From Rhizobium sp. RCAM05350 (GTDB lineage Bacteria; Pseudomonadota; Alphaproteobacteria; Rhizobiales; Rhizobiaceae): a stretch of DNA of 64,000 nt. This document shows, piece after piece, positions 32,886 through 43,181 of the stretch. The notes below the pieces were generated by a model that made no database searches, was not told the origin of the DNA, and worked only from the letters and a program-made list of their open reading frames with translations. Positions within the stretch are counted from its first letter, which is position 1, and the number at the start of each line of letters is the position of its first letter. The position numbers and the translations under genes are program-made. The stretch is taken from positions 1,984,001 through 2,048,000 of the forward strand of contig CP087974.1 in NCBI GenBank assembly GCA_024426085.1. The letters run 5' to 3'.

Positions 32886-33877
32886 TCACGCAACACCGGC
32901 GCGCAACAGATCGTGGATGTGAAGTATCCCGCTCGGAAGACCAAGATCATCAACCAGGAATAACACGGTCACCTTCTGCGCCTGCATAATTTCCATCGCT
33001 GCGCTTGCCAACGCACTACCCTTGATGACCCTGCGGGCTGTGCGACATGACTGTATCGACGGTTTCGAGAAGCAAATCATGCGACATATGGCGGCGCAAG
33101 TCGCCATCGGTGATCACGCCAGCAAGCTTACCCGCCTCGTCGGTAATGCCGACGACGCCAAAGCCCTTGGACGACATCTGGATAACCGCGTCGCCCATCG
33201 GGCTGCCGAGCGGCAGTAACGGGATTGCCTCGCCGTCATGCGCCAGTTCCTGAACGAGAAGCAGTTGCGGAACCAAGCTTGCCGCCGGGGTGGAATGTCT
33301 TGAAGTCCTGCGCGGAAAATCCGCGTCGCTCGAGAAGCGCAATCGCCAAGGCGTCGCCCACAGCCAGTTGCAACATCGCCGAGGTGGTTGGCGCCAATCC
33401 GTGCGGACACAACTCCTGCACCTTCGGCAAGGTGATGGCGACGCTGGAATTGCGCGCCAGAATGCTTTCGGCATTGGACGTGACCGAGATAACCGGAACA
33501 TTGAAACGCTTGGCATAGGCCAGCATATTTCCAAGCTCGACGGTCTCTCCCGACCAGGACAGGAGAATGAGGAGATCCTCGGAAGTGATCATGCCGAGAT
33601 CGCCATGGCTGGCTTCCGTCGGATGCACGAAATAGGCGGATGTCCCGGTGGATGCCATGGTCGCAGCAATCTTGCGGCCGATATGACCGCTCTTTCCTAC
33701 GCCGGAAACGACCACGCGGCCACGGCCGCCTGCGATCAGTTCGACGGCATCAACCAGACTGCGCGAAAGCGTTTGATCGGCGGCAAATTGGGCGGCAAAC
33801 ACGTTGATGCCCTCAACCGCGGTCGCGATCGACCGCGTCAGCGATCTGATGACAATACCCTCTTGCGGAGTGTTCAT
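32886..33877 (-). CDS. kpsF: KpsF/KdsD arabinose-5-phosphate isomerase, two frameshifts
   Basis: This enzyme converts ribulose 5-phosphate to arabinose 5-phosphate, the first Kdo precursor. It has about 329 residues: a SIS sugar-isomerase domain (VVSGVGKSGHIGRKIAATMASTGTSAYFVHPTEASHGDLGM, LLSWSGETVEL) and two CBS repeats (GFGVVGITDEAGKLAGVITDGDLRRHM and VTVLFLVDDLGLPSGILHIHDLL). Extra bases near 33285 and 33030 break it. The ATG at 33877 is preferred, although 33898 is possible. A capsule-linked copy fits the need for Kdo by RkpZ and RkpJ. Confidence 0.88.
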
Positions 33878-34040
33878 ATCAACTTGCCTGAGACCCATGA
33901 TCGCCAATCCAAAACCACAACTAGGCATCCGGTTATAACCAGAGCGCTCTCAGATCAAACCAAAACGGCTAAATTGCGCTCTTCTCGACAGAATAGACCA
34001 AAAACCGTATCCGTCAGTCCAGGAAAGGCACATTCAGGGA

Positions 34041-34504
34041 TCAACTGGCACGTTTGGCGACGGCATCGTCTTCCGTAAGAATCGCCTGACCGGGATTGCT
34101 GACGAAAGCCTCCAGCGTCATCGTGTCGAGAATGTCGGCGATGGCATCGCGCACGGTGGTCATCGACCGGCGGACCTCGCACGTATCCGGATCGTTGCAA
34201 TCATCACAGATCTCGTAGGCCGTGCGGCTGGCACAGCGGATCGGCGCCAAGGGGCCGTCCAAGGTGCGTACGACCTGCCCGATGCGGATTTCCGATGCGG
34301 GACGGGAGAGCGAATAGCCGCCGCCGGGGCCTTTCTTCGAGCGCAGAATGCCGGCGTTTCTGAGTTCCAGCAGAATAGTATCGAGAAATTTTTCGGGATA
34401 TTATTGCGGCTTGCAATCTCTGTAATGAAAGCGGTCTCACCCGGGTCAAGCCGCGCCAGATCGACCAGCGCCTTCAACCCGTATTTTCCCTTTTTGGTCA
34501 GCAT
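34041..34504 (-). CDS. Rrf2-family transcriptional regulator, probably Fe-S or redox sensing, one frameshift
   Basis: This protein of about 154 residues has a winged-helix N-terminus (MLTKKGKYGLKALVDLARL, ITEIASRNNIPKKFL, ILRSKKGPGGGYSLSRPASEI) and a cysteine cluster (CASRTAYEICDDCNDPDTCEV) that can hold an iron-sulfur centre as in IscR/NsrR/RirA. A missing base in an A/T-run near 34395 hides the segment FLDTILLELRNAGI. It has its own transcription unit between kpsF and a small gene. The target is unknown; the cysteine spacing differs from RirA as I remember it, so I do not name it. Confidence 0.82.
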
Positions 34505-34655
34505 CGCAGTTCGCTCTTTTCACAAACAGGCGCTGAAAACGGCGCCTGCTTGCTGATTGCCATCACATACCCGGCATATCACATGGGAAGCCGTGCCAAT
34601 ATACCGATTTAGTGAAAAGATGGCCAAACTGCGGTTTTCACGCAATATTTATGCT

Positions 34656-34886
34656 TCACGCAGCGGCATAGGTCGCAGGCATACCCGAAGATCCCAATAC
34701 CCGCCGCGGAGCACTCTGCGAAACCATCAGCTGACGCACCGCCGCCCTCGCTTCGTCGGCCGAACGAAAGTGCCGCGAGTCGAGATCCCAGACATGATAT
34801 TTCACGGCGACGAACTTCAACCGGCCTGCGTCCGGAACCACGACACCGACGGCTTCACCGCCGAATTCTATAACCTGTTTGCTCAT
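34656..34886 (-). CDS. Small conserved-looking hypothetical protein
   Basis: This 76-residue protein of mixed alpha/beta character contains GVVVPDAGRLKFVAVKYHVWDLDSRHFRSADEARAAVRQL. GGAG lies 9 bases ahead of the ATG. No signal or membrane segment is seen. Even codon use and a good ribosome site support coding. I do not recognise the family. Confidence 0.6.
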   Translation of the reverse strand: MSKQVIEFGGEAVGVVVPDAGRLKFVAVKYHVWDLDSRHFRSADEARAAVRQLMVSQSAPRRVLGSSGMPATYAAA

Positions 34887-34960
34887 GGGATAGCGCTCCT
34901 ACCGCGCCTTCGCGCGGATCATTCAAATCGTGCAACATTCAAGGAAAAGACTGCCGGAAT

Positions 34961-35056
34961 TCACATTCGCCAGAAGGTGCGAATGCAAAGGTCTTTCGTT
35001 GTGCGACAATGGGAATGCGTGCCTCGGAAAGCGTCGATGCGGGCATTGTCAGACAT
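34961..35056 (-). CDS. Possible 31-residue small ORF with strong ribosome site
   Basis: An ATG at 35056 is preceded by GAAGGAGAGAGCC, a strong Shine-Dalgarno about 6 bases away. The frame encodes a short basic, His/Cys-containing peptide (start MSDNARIDAFRG) and stops at 34961. Given the indel rate here it could be the start of a longer broken gene. No family is recognised. Confidence 0.3.
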   Translation of the reverse strand: MSDNARIDAFRGTHSHCRTTKDLCIRTFWRM

Positions 35057-35336
35057 GGCTCTCTCCTTCGGCAAGGCCCGTTCGGATACATCCGGGCGTG
35101 TTACAGTGCTCCGCTCTGGCTCATGCCATCAGCGGGTAAGCACAAGATAGGGTAGACCACAAATTTAGTCAATTAAATTTGGCCACCCAAGGAAAATAAT
35201 ACTACTTCATTCGCCATATCAGTCGAATGCAGCAGAACTTGTTCACGAACCGTCACATCGTAGAATGAGAATCTACTTTCCAGACATTACTGGAAGTGCG
35301 TCTCATGGCTATCATATAGACCCATCATGAGACAAA
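35057..35336. other. Gene-free, AT-rich stretch
   Basis: Nothing coding is convincing. The stretch 35150-35330 is AT-rich and has an imperfect repeat (AATTTAGTCAATTAAATTTG) that could be promoter DNA for the small minus-strand genes. The SecDF terminator follows. Confidence 0.5.
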
Positions 35337-35362
35337 AAAAGGGCAGCCGAAGCTGCCCTTTT
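35337..35362 (-). terminator. Rho-independent terminator of secDF
   Basis: On the minus strand an 11-bp stem (AAAAGGGCAGC / GCTGCCCTTTT) with a 4-base loop is followed by a run of seven T, 22 bp past the secDF stop. Confidence 0.9.
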
Positions 35363-35383
35363 GATTTTCTGACGTGAGACCGA

Positions 35384-37915
35384 TCAGTTCTTGGCCAGTT
35401 CGGTTCCCGGAGCGCGGGTTGCCTCGCGGTCCTTCCACCAGCGGCTGAGGAAGAGCAGGATCGGACCGCCGATGTAGATCGACGAGGTCGTTGCAACGAT
35501 GACGCCGAAGATCATCGGCCAGGCGAAGCTCTTCACGGCATCGCCACCCCAGATCGCCATGGGCACCAGTGAGAACGCCGTCGCCATCGAGGTGAAGATG
35601 CATCGTGCCAGCACCTGGTTGATCGACATGTCGATCAGGTCGGAGAATGGCATCGACTTGTACTTGCGCAGGTTTTCTCGCATGCGGTCATAGACCACCA
35701 CCTTGTCGTTCACCGAATAGCCGATCATCGTCAAAAGGGCTGCGATCGCCGTCAGGTTGAAGTCGATGCCAGTCAGCGCGAAAAAGCCGATCGTCTTGGT
35801 GATATCGAGCAGCAGAACCTGCAATGGCGCCGACGGCAAAGTGCCATTCGAACCGCCACCAGATGTAGAACAGGATCGCCAGCATCGCGAGAACGACGGC
35901 GAGGAAGCCGGAACGGGCGAGTTCAGCCGAGATCGTCGGGCCGACCACTTCAGTCCGTTCGAAGCTTGCGTCCGGAATGACCTGAGCCACGCCTTCCTTG
36001 ATCTTGTTCAACGCAACCGTCTGCTCCTGTTCGCCGCCCGGCTGACGCTGGACGCGGATGAGCACCGACTGGTTCTGACCGAATTCCTGCAGCGCCACTT
36101 CGCCGAGGTTCAGCCCTTCGAGCTCTTCGCGCAGTTTGGGCAGATCGAGCACGGATTTCGAGGTCGCCTCCACCTGGATACCACCGACGAAATCGATGCC
36201 GTAGTTCAGACCCGGCGTGAAGAACAGCACAACCGAGCTGACGGACAGGAAGGCCGACATGCCGATGGCGACGAAGCGCCCCTTCATGAAGGAAATCTTC
36301 GGAATATGCGGTACGCCGCCGAACAGCGACGGGATTTCCAGCTTCTTCATCTTGCGGCGGACAACCACTTCGCGCATCGCCAGCCGGACGATGGTGATCG
36401 AGGTGAACATCGAGATGACGATGCCGAGCATCATGGTGATCATGAAACCGCGGACCGGACCCGTGCCGAACATGAACAGCAGGATGGTGCCGGAGAGCGT
36501 CGTGACGTTACTGTCGATGATGGTCGCATAGGCCTTGTTGAAGCCGATATCGAGCGCCTTCATCGCCCCTGCCCCACCTTCCGTTTCCTCTCGGATACGG
36601 GCGTTGATCAGGATGTTGGCATCCACCGCCATGCCGATACCAAGAATGATACCGGCGATACCGGGCAGTGTCAGCGTCGAACCGAGCATGCCGAGCACGC
36701 CGATCGTGAGGATGGTGTGCAGCAGAAGGCCGAGATTAGCGATCATGCCCCAGGCGCCATAAAGCACGACCATAAGGGCGACGACGAGGGCGAAACCCGC
36801 AAGACCGGTATAGATGCCCATGCGGATGGAGTCAGAACCGAGATTCGGACCGACGGAACGCTCTTCAATGATGGTCAGCGGCGCCGGCAGGGCGCCGGAG
36901 GCAGCAGCGCCGAAAGGACGGTTGCTTCCTGCGCGGTGAAGTTACCGCTGATCTGGCCCTGGCCGCCGGGGATCGGTTCGTTGATGCGCGGCGCAGTCAG
37001 AACCTTGCCGTCGAGCACGATGGCGAAGGGAAGGCCGACATTGTCGCGAGTGATTTCAGCGAACTGACGCGCACCCTGGCTATCGAAGGTGAAGGAAACG
37101 ATCGGTTCGTTGGTCTGCTGGTTGAACCCGGCCTTGGCATCGGCGAGACGTTCGCCGGAGATCGCCACGCGGCTTTCGACCGCATATTTGGCGCCATCAT
37201 TGGCCCCAGCCAGGATATCGACGCCGCGCGGCGGCGTGGCCGTGTTCGGATCGACCGAAGTATCGACCATGTGGAAGCTCATCTGCGCGGTTGAGCCGAG
37301 CAGTTGGCGCAAACGTGTCGGGTCCTGCAAGCCCGGCAACTGGACGAGAATACGGTCCGAACCGACGCGCTGGATCAGCGGCTCGGCGACGCCGACCTGG
37401 TCGACGCGACGGCGGATGATCTCAAGGCTCTGGTCAACGGCAGCCGTCATACGTTCGCTGAGACCGGCCTCGGTGAGCTTGATCGTGATCGTGTCATCCG
37501 CTGTGGTGACTTCGATATCGGAGGTCGCCGTGCCGAAACCGAGCGTGCCGACAGGCGCCGCCAGTTCCTGGATTTTCGGCATCACCTTGTCGCGATCGGC
37601 CTGGTCGGCGATCTTGACGGCGATGGAATCACCGGCAATGCGGGCCGAGGACGTCGGTACTCGTTCCGTGCGCAGCGCGCCGCGGATATCGTCGAGAAGC
37701 GTGTTCAGACGCGCCTGACGCAGGCCAGCCGCATCGACCTCCAGAACCAGATGAGATCCACCCTTCAGGTCGAGACCGAGCGTGACCGGCTTGGCCGGCA
37801 GGAAGGAGGAATATTGCTGCTGGACGGATGCCGGCAGGATGTTGGGCAGCGCCGCGAGTATCCCAAAGAGGGTAATCATGACATAGGCCATAACGGCCCA
37901 TTTCGAAGTGCGCAT
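35384..37915 (-). CDS. secDF: Fused protein translocase SecDF, two frameshifts
   Basis: This inner-membrane RND-type accessory of the Sec translocon uses the proton gradient to pull proteins out. The SecD half has PVTLGLDLKGGSHLVLEVD, the P1 head and DANILINARIREE. The SecF half starts around the GLNYGIDFVGG element and ends with SVNDKVVVYDRMRENLR and SSIYIGGPILLFL. The roughly 843-residue fusion is usual in Rhizobiaceae. A missing base near 36870 and an extra one near 35840 split it. Because SecDF is important for growth, these breaks are strong evidence that the indels in this window are sequence errors. Confidence 0.93.
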
Positions 37916-37943
37916 GTTGAGGTTCCATTATAGCCCGCGTTCC

Positions 37944-38453
37944 TCAAGCAATGCCCAGGACAGCGGATGTGATGCGTAAAGGAAAAATTGCGCTGACGCG
38001 CAAAGACTGCCCGCAAGGGCAGTTATCAGGCGTGAAACGCCGGAGGTCCCCGCGCGGACGATATCGCCTGAACGCGCCCGTGACGACGGCTTCCGAAAAA
38101 GCCGCAAGCGGCATGCTGCCGTAAAACGCAGTCGATACGAAGACAGGTGCCGGAAGAAGGAATGATCCCGGCCCGCCAGGCGAAGCCTTGCCATCCGTGC
38201 GGTCCGAGGTAAAGCGCAGGTCCGCGACCGGGAAAGCCCGCACGATATGGCGTGAAACGGCCGTATCGGAGGTGCCGCTTTCCGGGGTCGAGAAATTACC
38301 GGTGCTCTCCTGCGTGGAGAACCGCGACGAAAAACCTTGTGCCGAAGCGACGAACTGCATGGCAAGTGCGGCCGCCAGAATCCACAGCACGGCAAAAAAC
38401 TTGCCTGCCTGGCTGCGATCGATCCTGTTGCCGTTCATGCCCATCGAGGACAT
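37944..38453 (-). CDS. Hypothetical protein with one membrane segment
   Basis: This protein of about 169 residues has a hydrophobic N-terminal segment (FFAVLWILAAALAMQFVASA) that looks like a signal peptide ending in ASA. A Ser/Thr-rich region and a moderately hydrophobic C-terminal half follow. Several ATGs cluster at 38453-38438 and the start is uncertain. It lies upstream of secDF on the same strand with 28 bp between. The family is unknown and frame breaks cannot be excluded. Confidence 0.5.
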   Translation of the reverse strand: MSSMGMNGNRIDRSQAGKFFAVLWILAAALAMQFVASAQGFSSRFSTQESTGNFSTPESGTSDTAVSRHIVRAFPVADLRFTSDRTDGKASPGGPGSFLLPAPVFVSTAFYGSMPLAAFSEAVVTGAFRRYRPRGDLRRFTPDNCPCGQSLRVSAIFPLRITSAVLGIA

Positions 38454-38602
38454 TGTCCTTCCCGTTGGCGTGCCGTTTTCACAGCAAATCGCCGAACTGC
38501 ACGCCGATTCAGCGTACAAGCGGGCCTAAAAACCATCGCCCGCCACCAAAGTCAAATCTTACCATCAGGCAGGCCCGTTGAACATCCTCAACGCTGCCGC
38601 TC

Positions 38603-40218
38603 TCAGGCCGTGACGCCAGACGTCCGCGTCTGGTGGATTTCGATCAGCGAAGGGCCGCCGCGCTTGCGAGCTTCAATAAGGGCTGCCGTCAGATCACCAG
38701 CCTTGGAAAGCCGCACCGCCGGAACACCATAGGCGCTGGCGGCAAGCAGGAAATCCGGTGCAGACGGTTTCACGCCTTCCGGCGTAATGCCCGACTCGAC
38801 CATATAGGATTCTGATTTCCTGGTAGCCGTCATTGTTCCAGACGAGGAAGATGACATTGGCGTTGATATCCGCCGCCGATCCCAGCTCCGCCAGCGAAAA
38901 CTGGATGCCGCCATCGCCGACCAGGCAGATGACCGGCTTTTCCAGTTCGGCCACCGCCGCGCCGACCGCGGCCGGCGGCGCGTAACCCAATGCGCCAAAA
39001 CCGGTCGCCGAATTGAACCAGCTCTTTGCCCTCGGAGCATCGCAATAGAGATTGCCGGCATAGACGGCCTGGGTGCTGTCCCCGACGATCGTGGCATCCG
39101 GAAGCGCCTGGTAGATGGCGTCGATCACGGCGATTTCCGCACGCATCTTCGCTGTCAGTTCGGCCATGGCCGACTTGCAGGGCTGCCGCCGCCCGCTCAG
39201 CGCCTCTTGCCGCCGGTTTCGCGGTCAGGAAAACGAGAATACCCGATATCGCCGCCTTGGCGCCCTGACAGGATCGACAGGGCCGCATGCAGGGGCCGCG
39301 GGCCAGCTGTGCCGCGTCGATATCGGTGCGGATCAGGTTGCCGAGAATCGGAAAGCCGCCATCGGCATACATGTCATAGTCGGTCTGGCCCATCTCGGTA
39401 CCGAGCGCGATAACCAGATCGGCATCGGAAATCAGCGAACGAACAGCCTTGAGGCTGGGGCTGGCGGGCACCCGCAGGGGATGGCCGGCGAGCATGCCGC
39501 GCGCGTTGACGGTCATGACGACGGGAGCGCCGATGCGCTCGGCCAATTCCCGGATTTCGGCTTCCGCGGTGATCGCACCACCGCCGCAGAGGATCACCGG
39601 GCGCTGCGCATCGCCGCAGAAAATGGCGGCCTTCTGCAGTGTCTCGGCGTCAGCCCTCGGTCGTGTCGCTGTCGCCTTTCTGAGCGGCGGCGCAGCGATG
39701 CGGGCCGTCATCACGTCAGTCGGGATTTCGATATGAACAGGTCCCGGTCTGCCGGAGGTGAGGATGGCAAAGGCACGCTCGACCACGGGGGCGAGATCGG
39801 CCGGATTGAGCAGGGTCTGCGAATAGAGTGCCAGCGTCTTGATCATGCCGTGCTGATCCGGCAGCTCATGCAGCAGCCCGCGGCCATGGCCGAGCGGATC
39901 GCGCCGGTTGACGCCGGAGATCACCAGCATCGGGATCGAATCCTGCCGCGCCTGCGCCATCGCCGTGATCGTGTTGGTCAGCCCCGGTCCGGTAATGACT
40001 AGCGCTACGCCGGGCTTGCCGCTGACGCGGGCATAGCCATCGGCCATGAAGCCAGCGCCTTGCTCATGGCGCGGCGTCACGTGGCGGATTTTCGAGGCGG
40101 CAAGGCCGCGATAAAGCTCGACCGTATGCACGCCCGGAATGCCGAAAACTACTTCGACGCCATTGGCTTGGAGCAGGTCGACCAGCACTTCGCCGACGGT
40201 TTTCAGGGCTTCGCTCAT
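38603..40218 (-). CDS. aruI: Thiamine-diphosphate decarboxylase, AruI-like (5-guanidino-2-oxopentanoate decarboxylase), two frameshifts
   Basis: This protein of about 537 residues belongs to the acetolactate synthase/benzoylformate decarboxylase superfamily. The N-terminal pyrimidine domain has FGIPGVHTVELYRGL and the catalytic Glu in TPRHEQGAGFMADGYAR. The middle domain has PVILCGGGA, and the C-terminal ThDP site is VGDGGIQFSLAELGSAADINANVIFLVWNN. Extra bases near 39175 and 38815 interrupt it. It overlaps the aruH-like aminotransferase by 4 bp. In the arginine transaminase pathway AruI decarboxylates 2-ketoarginine to 4-guanidinobutyraldehyde, which fits this partner and the amidinohydrolase nearby. 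Other 2-oxo acids are possible. Confidence 0.78.
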
Positions 40219-41404
40219 GCGCGGCGCTCCTTGGGCGTCTGCAGCCGGATGGCCAGCTTGGTGATCCGCTGGCAGGCTTCCTTGATGACGGTATCCGGCA
40301 CCGTCAGGCTGACGCGCACGAAAGAGGCCGCCTCATTGCCGAAGGAGGCTCCGGGCATAACTGCGACATGTTCCTGCTCCAGCAGCATCCAGGCGAAGGC
40401 TTCGCCCGTGAGGCCGGTGCCCGCCACATCGATCAGTGTGAACATGCCGGCCTCGGGCGGCAGCGGCACGACGCCGGGCACATTCGAAAGTCCCTCTACG
40501 ATCAGGTCAGCGCGGGTCTTGTAGGACGTGCGCATGGCGGCGGATGTGCCGATGTCATGGGTCAGCGCGTAGGCCGTCATGTCGGCGATGAAAGGCTGGA
40601 CACCGAACAGCATGGTCTCGGACACCGGCAGCAGGCGACTGGCGAACTCCACGGGGCCGATCGCCCAGCCGCTGCGGAAACCGGGGGCGGCATGCGACTT
40701 GGAGATCGACGAGACCACGACCGTGCGCTCGGCAAGGTCCGGATCATCGAAGGGCGATGCGAACGGGCCGCTGAAGATCAACTCCTCATAGACCTCGTCG
40801 CAGACGATCCAGAGATCGTGCTTGCGGCAGATGTCGCCGATCGCCTTGACCTCGGCGGCCGTAAGCACGGCACCGGTCGGATTGTGCGGTGTGTTGAGCA
40901 GCAGCACGCGGCATTTCGGCGTGATGGCCTTTTCGAGATCGGCGGCCTGCATGTGAAAGCCATGCTCCGGCTTCAACGGCACGGTGACGCGGTGGGCGCC
41001 GGTCGACTGGATGACGCCGTCATAGGTGGCATAGAGCGGGTCGCCGACCAGCACGCCATCGCCGGCCTCGACCAAGCCGAGCATCACCGCAAAAAGCGCG
41101 GTCTGTGTCCCGGGGAAACACAAAACATTCTCCGGCGTCACATCAGCGCGGCGCTTGGCGTAGCGGGCGGTCAGCGCATTGACCACCGAGGGTTCGCCGC
41201 GGCCGTTGGAGTAGCGGTAGCGCCCAGCGTTCATCGCCCGCTGCGCCTCGGCGATCAGCGAAGCATCGGCCGGCATGTCCGGCTCACCGATCGTCAATTG
41301 AATGACCTCGGTTCCGCTTGCCTGCATCTGCCGCGCGCGGATGTGCAGCGCCCATTTTCCGATCCGAGATCGGCCAGACGGTCGGTGATCGATGAATAGC
41401 GCAT
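40215..41404 (-). CDS. aruH: Class I/II aminotransferase, AruH-like (arginine:pyruvate transaminase), one frameshift
   Basis: This PLP aminotransferase of about 396 residues shows QLTIGEPDMPAD, RYSNGRGEPSVVNAL, LLLNTPHNPTGAVL, VCDEVYEELIF, and the PLP lysine in SSISKSHAAPGFRSGW. A missing A in an A-run near 41345 hides the N-terminus MRYSSITDRLADLGSEKWALHIRARQ. The start at 41404 has TAGGAG 6 bases upstream. The following TPP decarboxylase overlaps it, a pairing known for aruH-aruI. An aspartate aminotransferase role is possible from sequence alone. Confidence 0.78.
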
Positions 41405-41459
41405 AGGGGTCTCCTACCCTCAGTCAAAATGTTGCGGCATCCTTGCCGCGCTCAGGCCG

Positions 41460-42095
41460 CTACGAGGCGGCCGCGTGTTCGTCCTTGCCGAACGGCAATC
41501 CCAACAGAGCCTCGCTCGACGACAATGCGATTGCCACAAGCTCGGCCTCTTCGAAAAGCTCGCCCGCAAGGCAGGCTTCCAGCCACAGCCCGTCTATCAT
41601 GCCGTTGATGGCAATCGCATGGCGGCGGCAATCGGCTTCCCCTGAAGGCCTGCCTTCTGCCTTCAGAAAATCGCCGATCAAGCCCTGCAAATCATTGCGG
41701 AAACCGAGATAGCCTTCGCGGTGGATGGCGGCAAGCTCCGGATCCAGCCGGACCTGGCTGATGAACGATGCCCAGAGCGACAGGCTGCGGTCATTGGCAA
41801 CCGGCGCCGTCAGATTGAGCGTGATGAACCGCCTGAGCCGCGTCCCCGGATCGCCGGTGACATCGGATGCCTTGGCCGCGAAGGTGGCGAGAACCGAGCG
41901 ATAGGCCTCCTCCACCATCTGGTCCTTGGACGCGAAATAATGCCGCACGAGGCCGGCTGTGACGCCGGCCCGAATGGCGATCTGGCGGACAGTCGCGCCG
42001 CGCAGGCCAAGCTCGGCAATCGTGTCGAGGGGTAGCCTCGATCAGTTCCTGCCGCCGCTCCCCTCCGGCGCGCGGTGGAACGTCCGGCGGTTCAT
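41460..42095 (-). CDS. TetR-family regulator (BetI-like), two compensating frameshifts
   Basis: This regulator of about 211 residues has a helix-turn-helix visible after reconstruction (ERRQELIEATLDTIAELGL, ATVRQIAIRAGVTAGLVRHYFASKDQMVEEAY) and a BetI/AcrR-like C-terminus (WASFISQVRLDPELAAIHREGY, GLWLEACLAG). A missing base near 42060 and an extra C near 42032 cancel out. Its ATG overlaps the stop of the amidinohydrolase gene and it lies ahead of aruH, so it likely controls the guanidino operon, perhaps through the repeat at 43028-43054. Confidence 0.8.
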
Positions 42096-42970
42096 GCGGC
42101 TCGCCGCAGGACCGGCCGCGTCAGGCAGGTCGGACCGCCCTCGCAGGCGATGCATAGCGCGTCAGCCTCGAAGGTCTCGACCTTGCAGCCCGCTGCTTCC
42201 ATCGCAGCCTTTGTCTTGGGGAAGCCTGCGACCATGATGACTTCATTGGGTCGCACCGGCAGAACATTCAGGCTGAGACCGTTGCTGGCATGGAACTCAT
42301 CGGCCGGCGCCTCGATCAGGGTAATGCCCCACTCCTTCAGCAGTTGGTAGAACGAAGCCGGCAGCAGCGGCGCAAACACCAGCGCCAGATCGCGCGATAG
42401 CGGGCTCATCACCGACATCAGATGCAGGCAGGCTTCTTCACCATGCCAGAGCGGCAGATCATAACCGAGCACGGTGATGCCGTGCGGATCAAGCATCTCG
42501 GTGAGCTGGGAAATGCCCTCCTCGTTGGTGCGTACACCGCGGCCGACGACCAGCGTTTCGGCGTCGAGCCAGATGCAGTCGCCACCTTCGACGGTACCGG
42601 GTGCCACGATGCGGCCGAGGATCGGGATGCCGGCCGCCTTGTAGGCCGCTTCATGCAGCGCCGTTTCCTTTTCGCGCAGCGGCTTGCCCATGCGCAAGAG
42701 AATAGCGCCATGGTTGGACATCAGCGACGGATCATGGGTGAACATGGCGTCGGCAAGCCCGTCGCCCTTGTCTTCGAGCCAGAGGATTTCGGCGCCGGAC
42801 TTTTCCACCAGCCGCGCGAATTCCTTATATTGGTGCACGGCCTTTTCACCGTCGAAGGTCGGCCCATAGTGCCATTTCGCAGGGTCGGCGGAGGCAAGGC
42901 TGGCGCCCGGCCGGCGCATCAGCACGCGTGTCAGATTGGCCGACATCTCCTGCGAACCATAAGCCGTCAT
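42092..42970 (-). CDS. Amidinohydrolase of the DDAH / guanidino-group-modifying family
   Basis: This intact 292-residue protein is a member of the pentein superfamily (dimethylargininase, arginine deiminase, amidinotransferases). It has MRRPGAS at the N-terminus, DPSLMSNHGAIL, VEGGDCIWLDAETLVVGRGVRTNEEGI, the catalytic His in EACLHLMSVMSPL, and the catalytic Cys in GGPTCLTRPV. Such enzymes hydrolyse the guanidinium of arginine or methylarginines to citrulline. The ATG at 42970 has GGAG 8 bases upstream. First gene of the minus guanidino operon; the specific substrate is not decided. Confidence 0.85.
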   Translation of the reverse strand: MTAYGSQEMSANLTRVLMRRPGASLASADPAKWHYGPTFDGEKAVHQYKEFARLVEKSGAEILWLEDKGDGLADAMFTHDPSLMSNHGAILLRMGKPLREKETALHEAAYKAAGIPILGRIVAPGTVEGGDCIWLDAETLVVGRGVRTNEEGISQLTEMLDPHGITVLGYDLPLWHGEEACLHLMSVMSPLSRDLALVFAPLLPASFYQLLKEWGITLIEAPADEFHASNGLSLNVLPVRPNEVIMVAGFPKTKAAMEAAGCKVETFEADALCIACEGGPTCLTRPVLRRAA

Positions 42971-43027
42971 CGTCTACTCCTGTAGGAAAATTGATCATGT
43001 GAAGGGACTGCTAAAAAAAGCAGCGCT

Positions 43028-43054
43028 GAAATTATTATACGGTTGAATAATTTC
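43028..43054. promoter_or_regulatory. 27-bp inverted-repeat operator candidate
   Basis: Perfect 9-bp arms (GAAATTATT and AATAATTTC) flank a 9-base centre. It lies in the 211-bp gap between the divergent amidinohydrolase and ABC-importer genes, about 58 bp before the first and 128 bp before the second. The TetR regulator encoded nearby is the natural candidate. Confidence 0.6.
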
Positions 43055-43181
43055 TACACAAGTGCCACGATGCGTTTCATGGAACAGCGTGACAGGCAAA
43101 AATGCCGCACGACAGACTAAACAGGGGAACTGTTTTCATGCGTTCAGATTTGGCAACCTGTCTCGACAGGACAGACTTTTC

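Noticed and set aside
35757..37067. 436-codon open frame on the plus strand
   Set aside because: Antisense to secDF, which has full family identity; low-complexity Asp/Arg/His-rich translation typical of a GC-rich shadow frame.
39115..41399. Long plus-strand frames opposite aruI and aruH
   Set aside because: Mirror frames of well-supported minus-strand enzymes.
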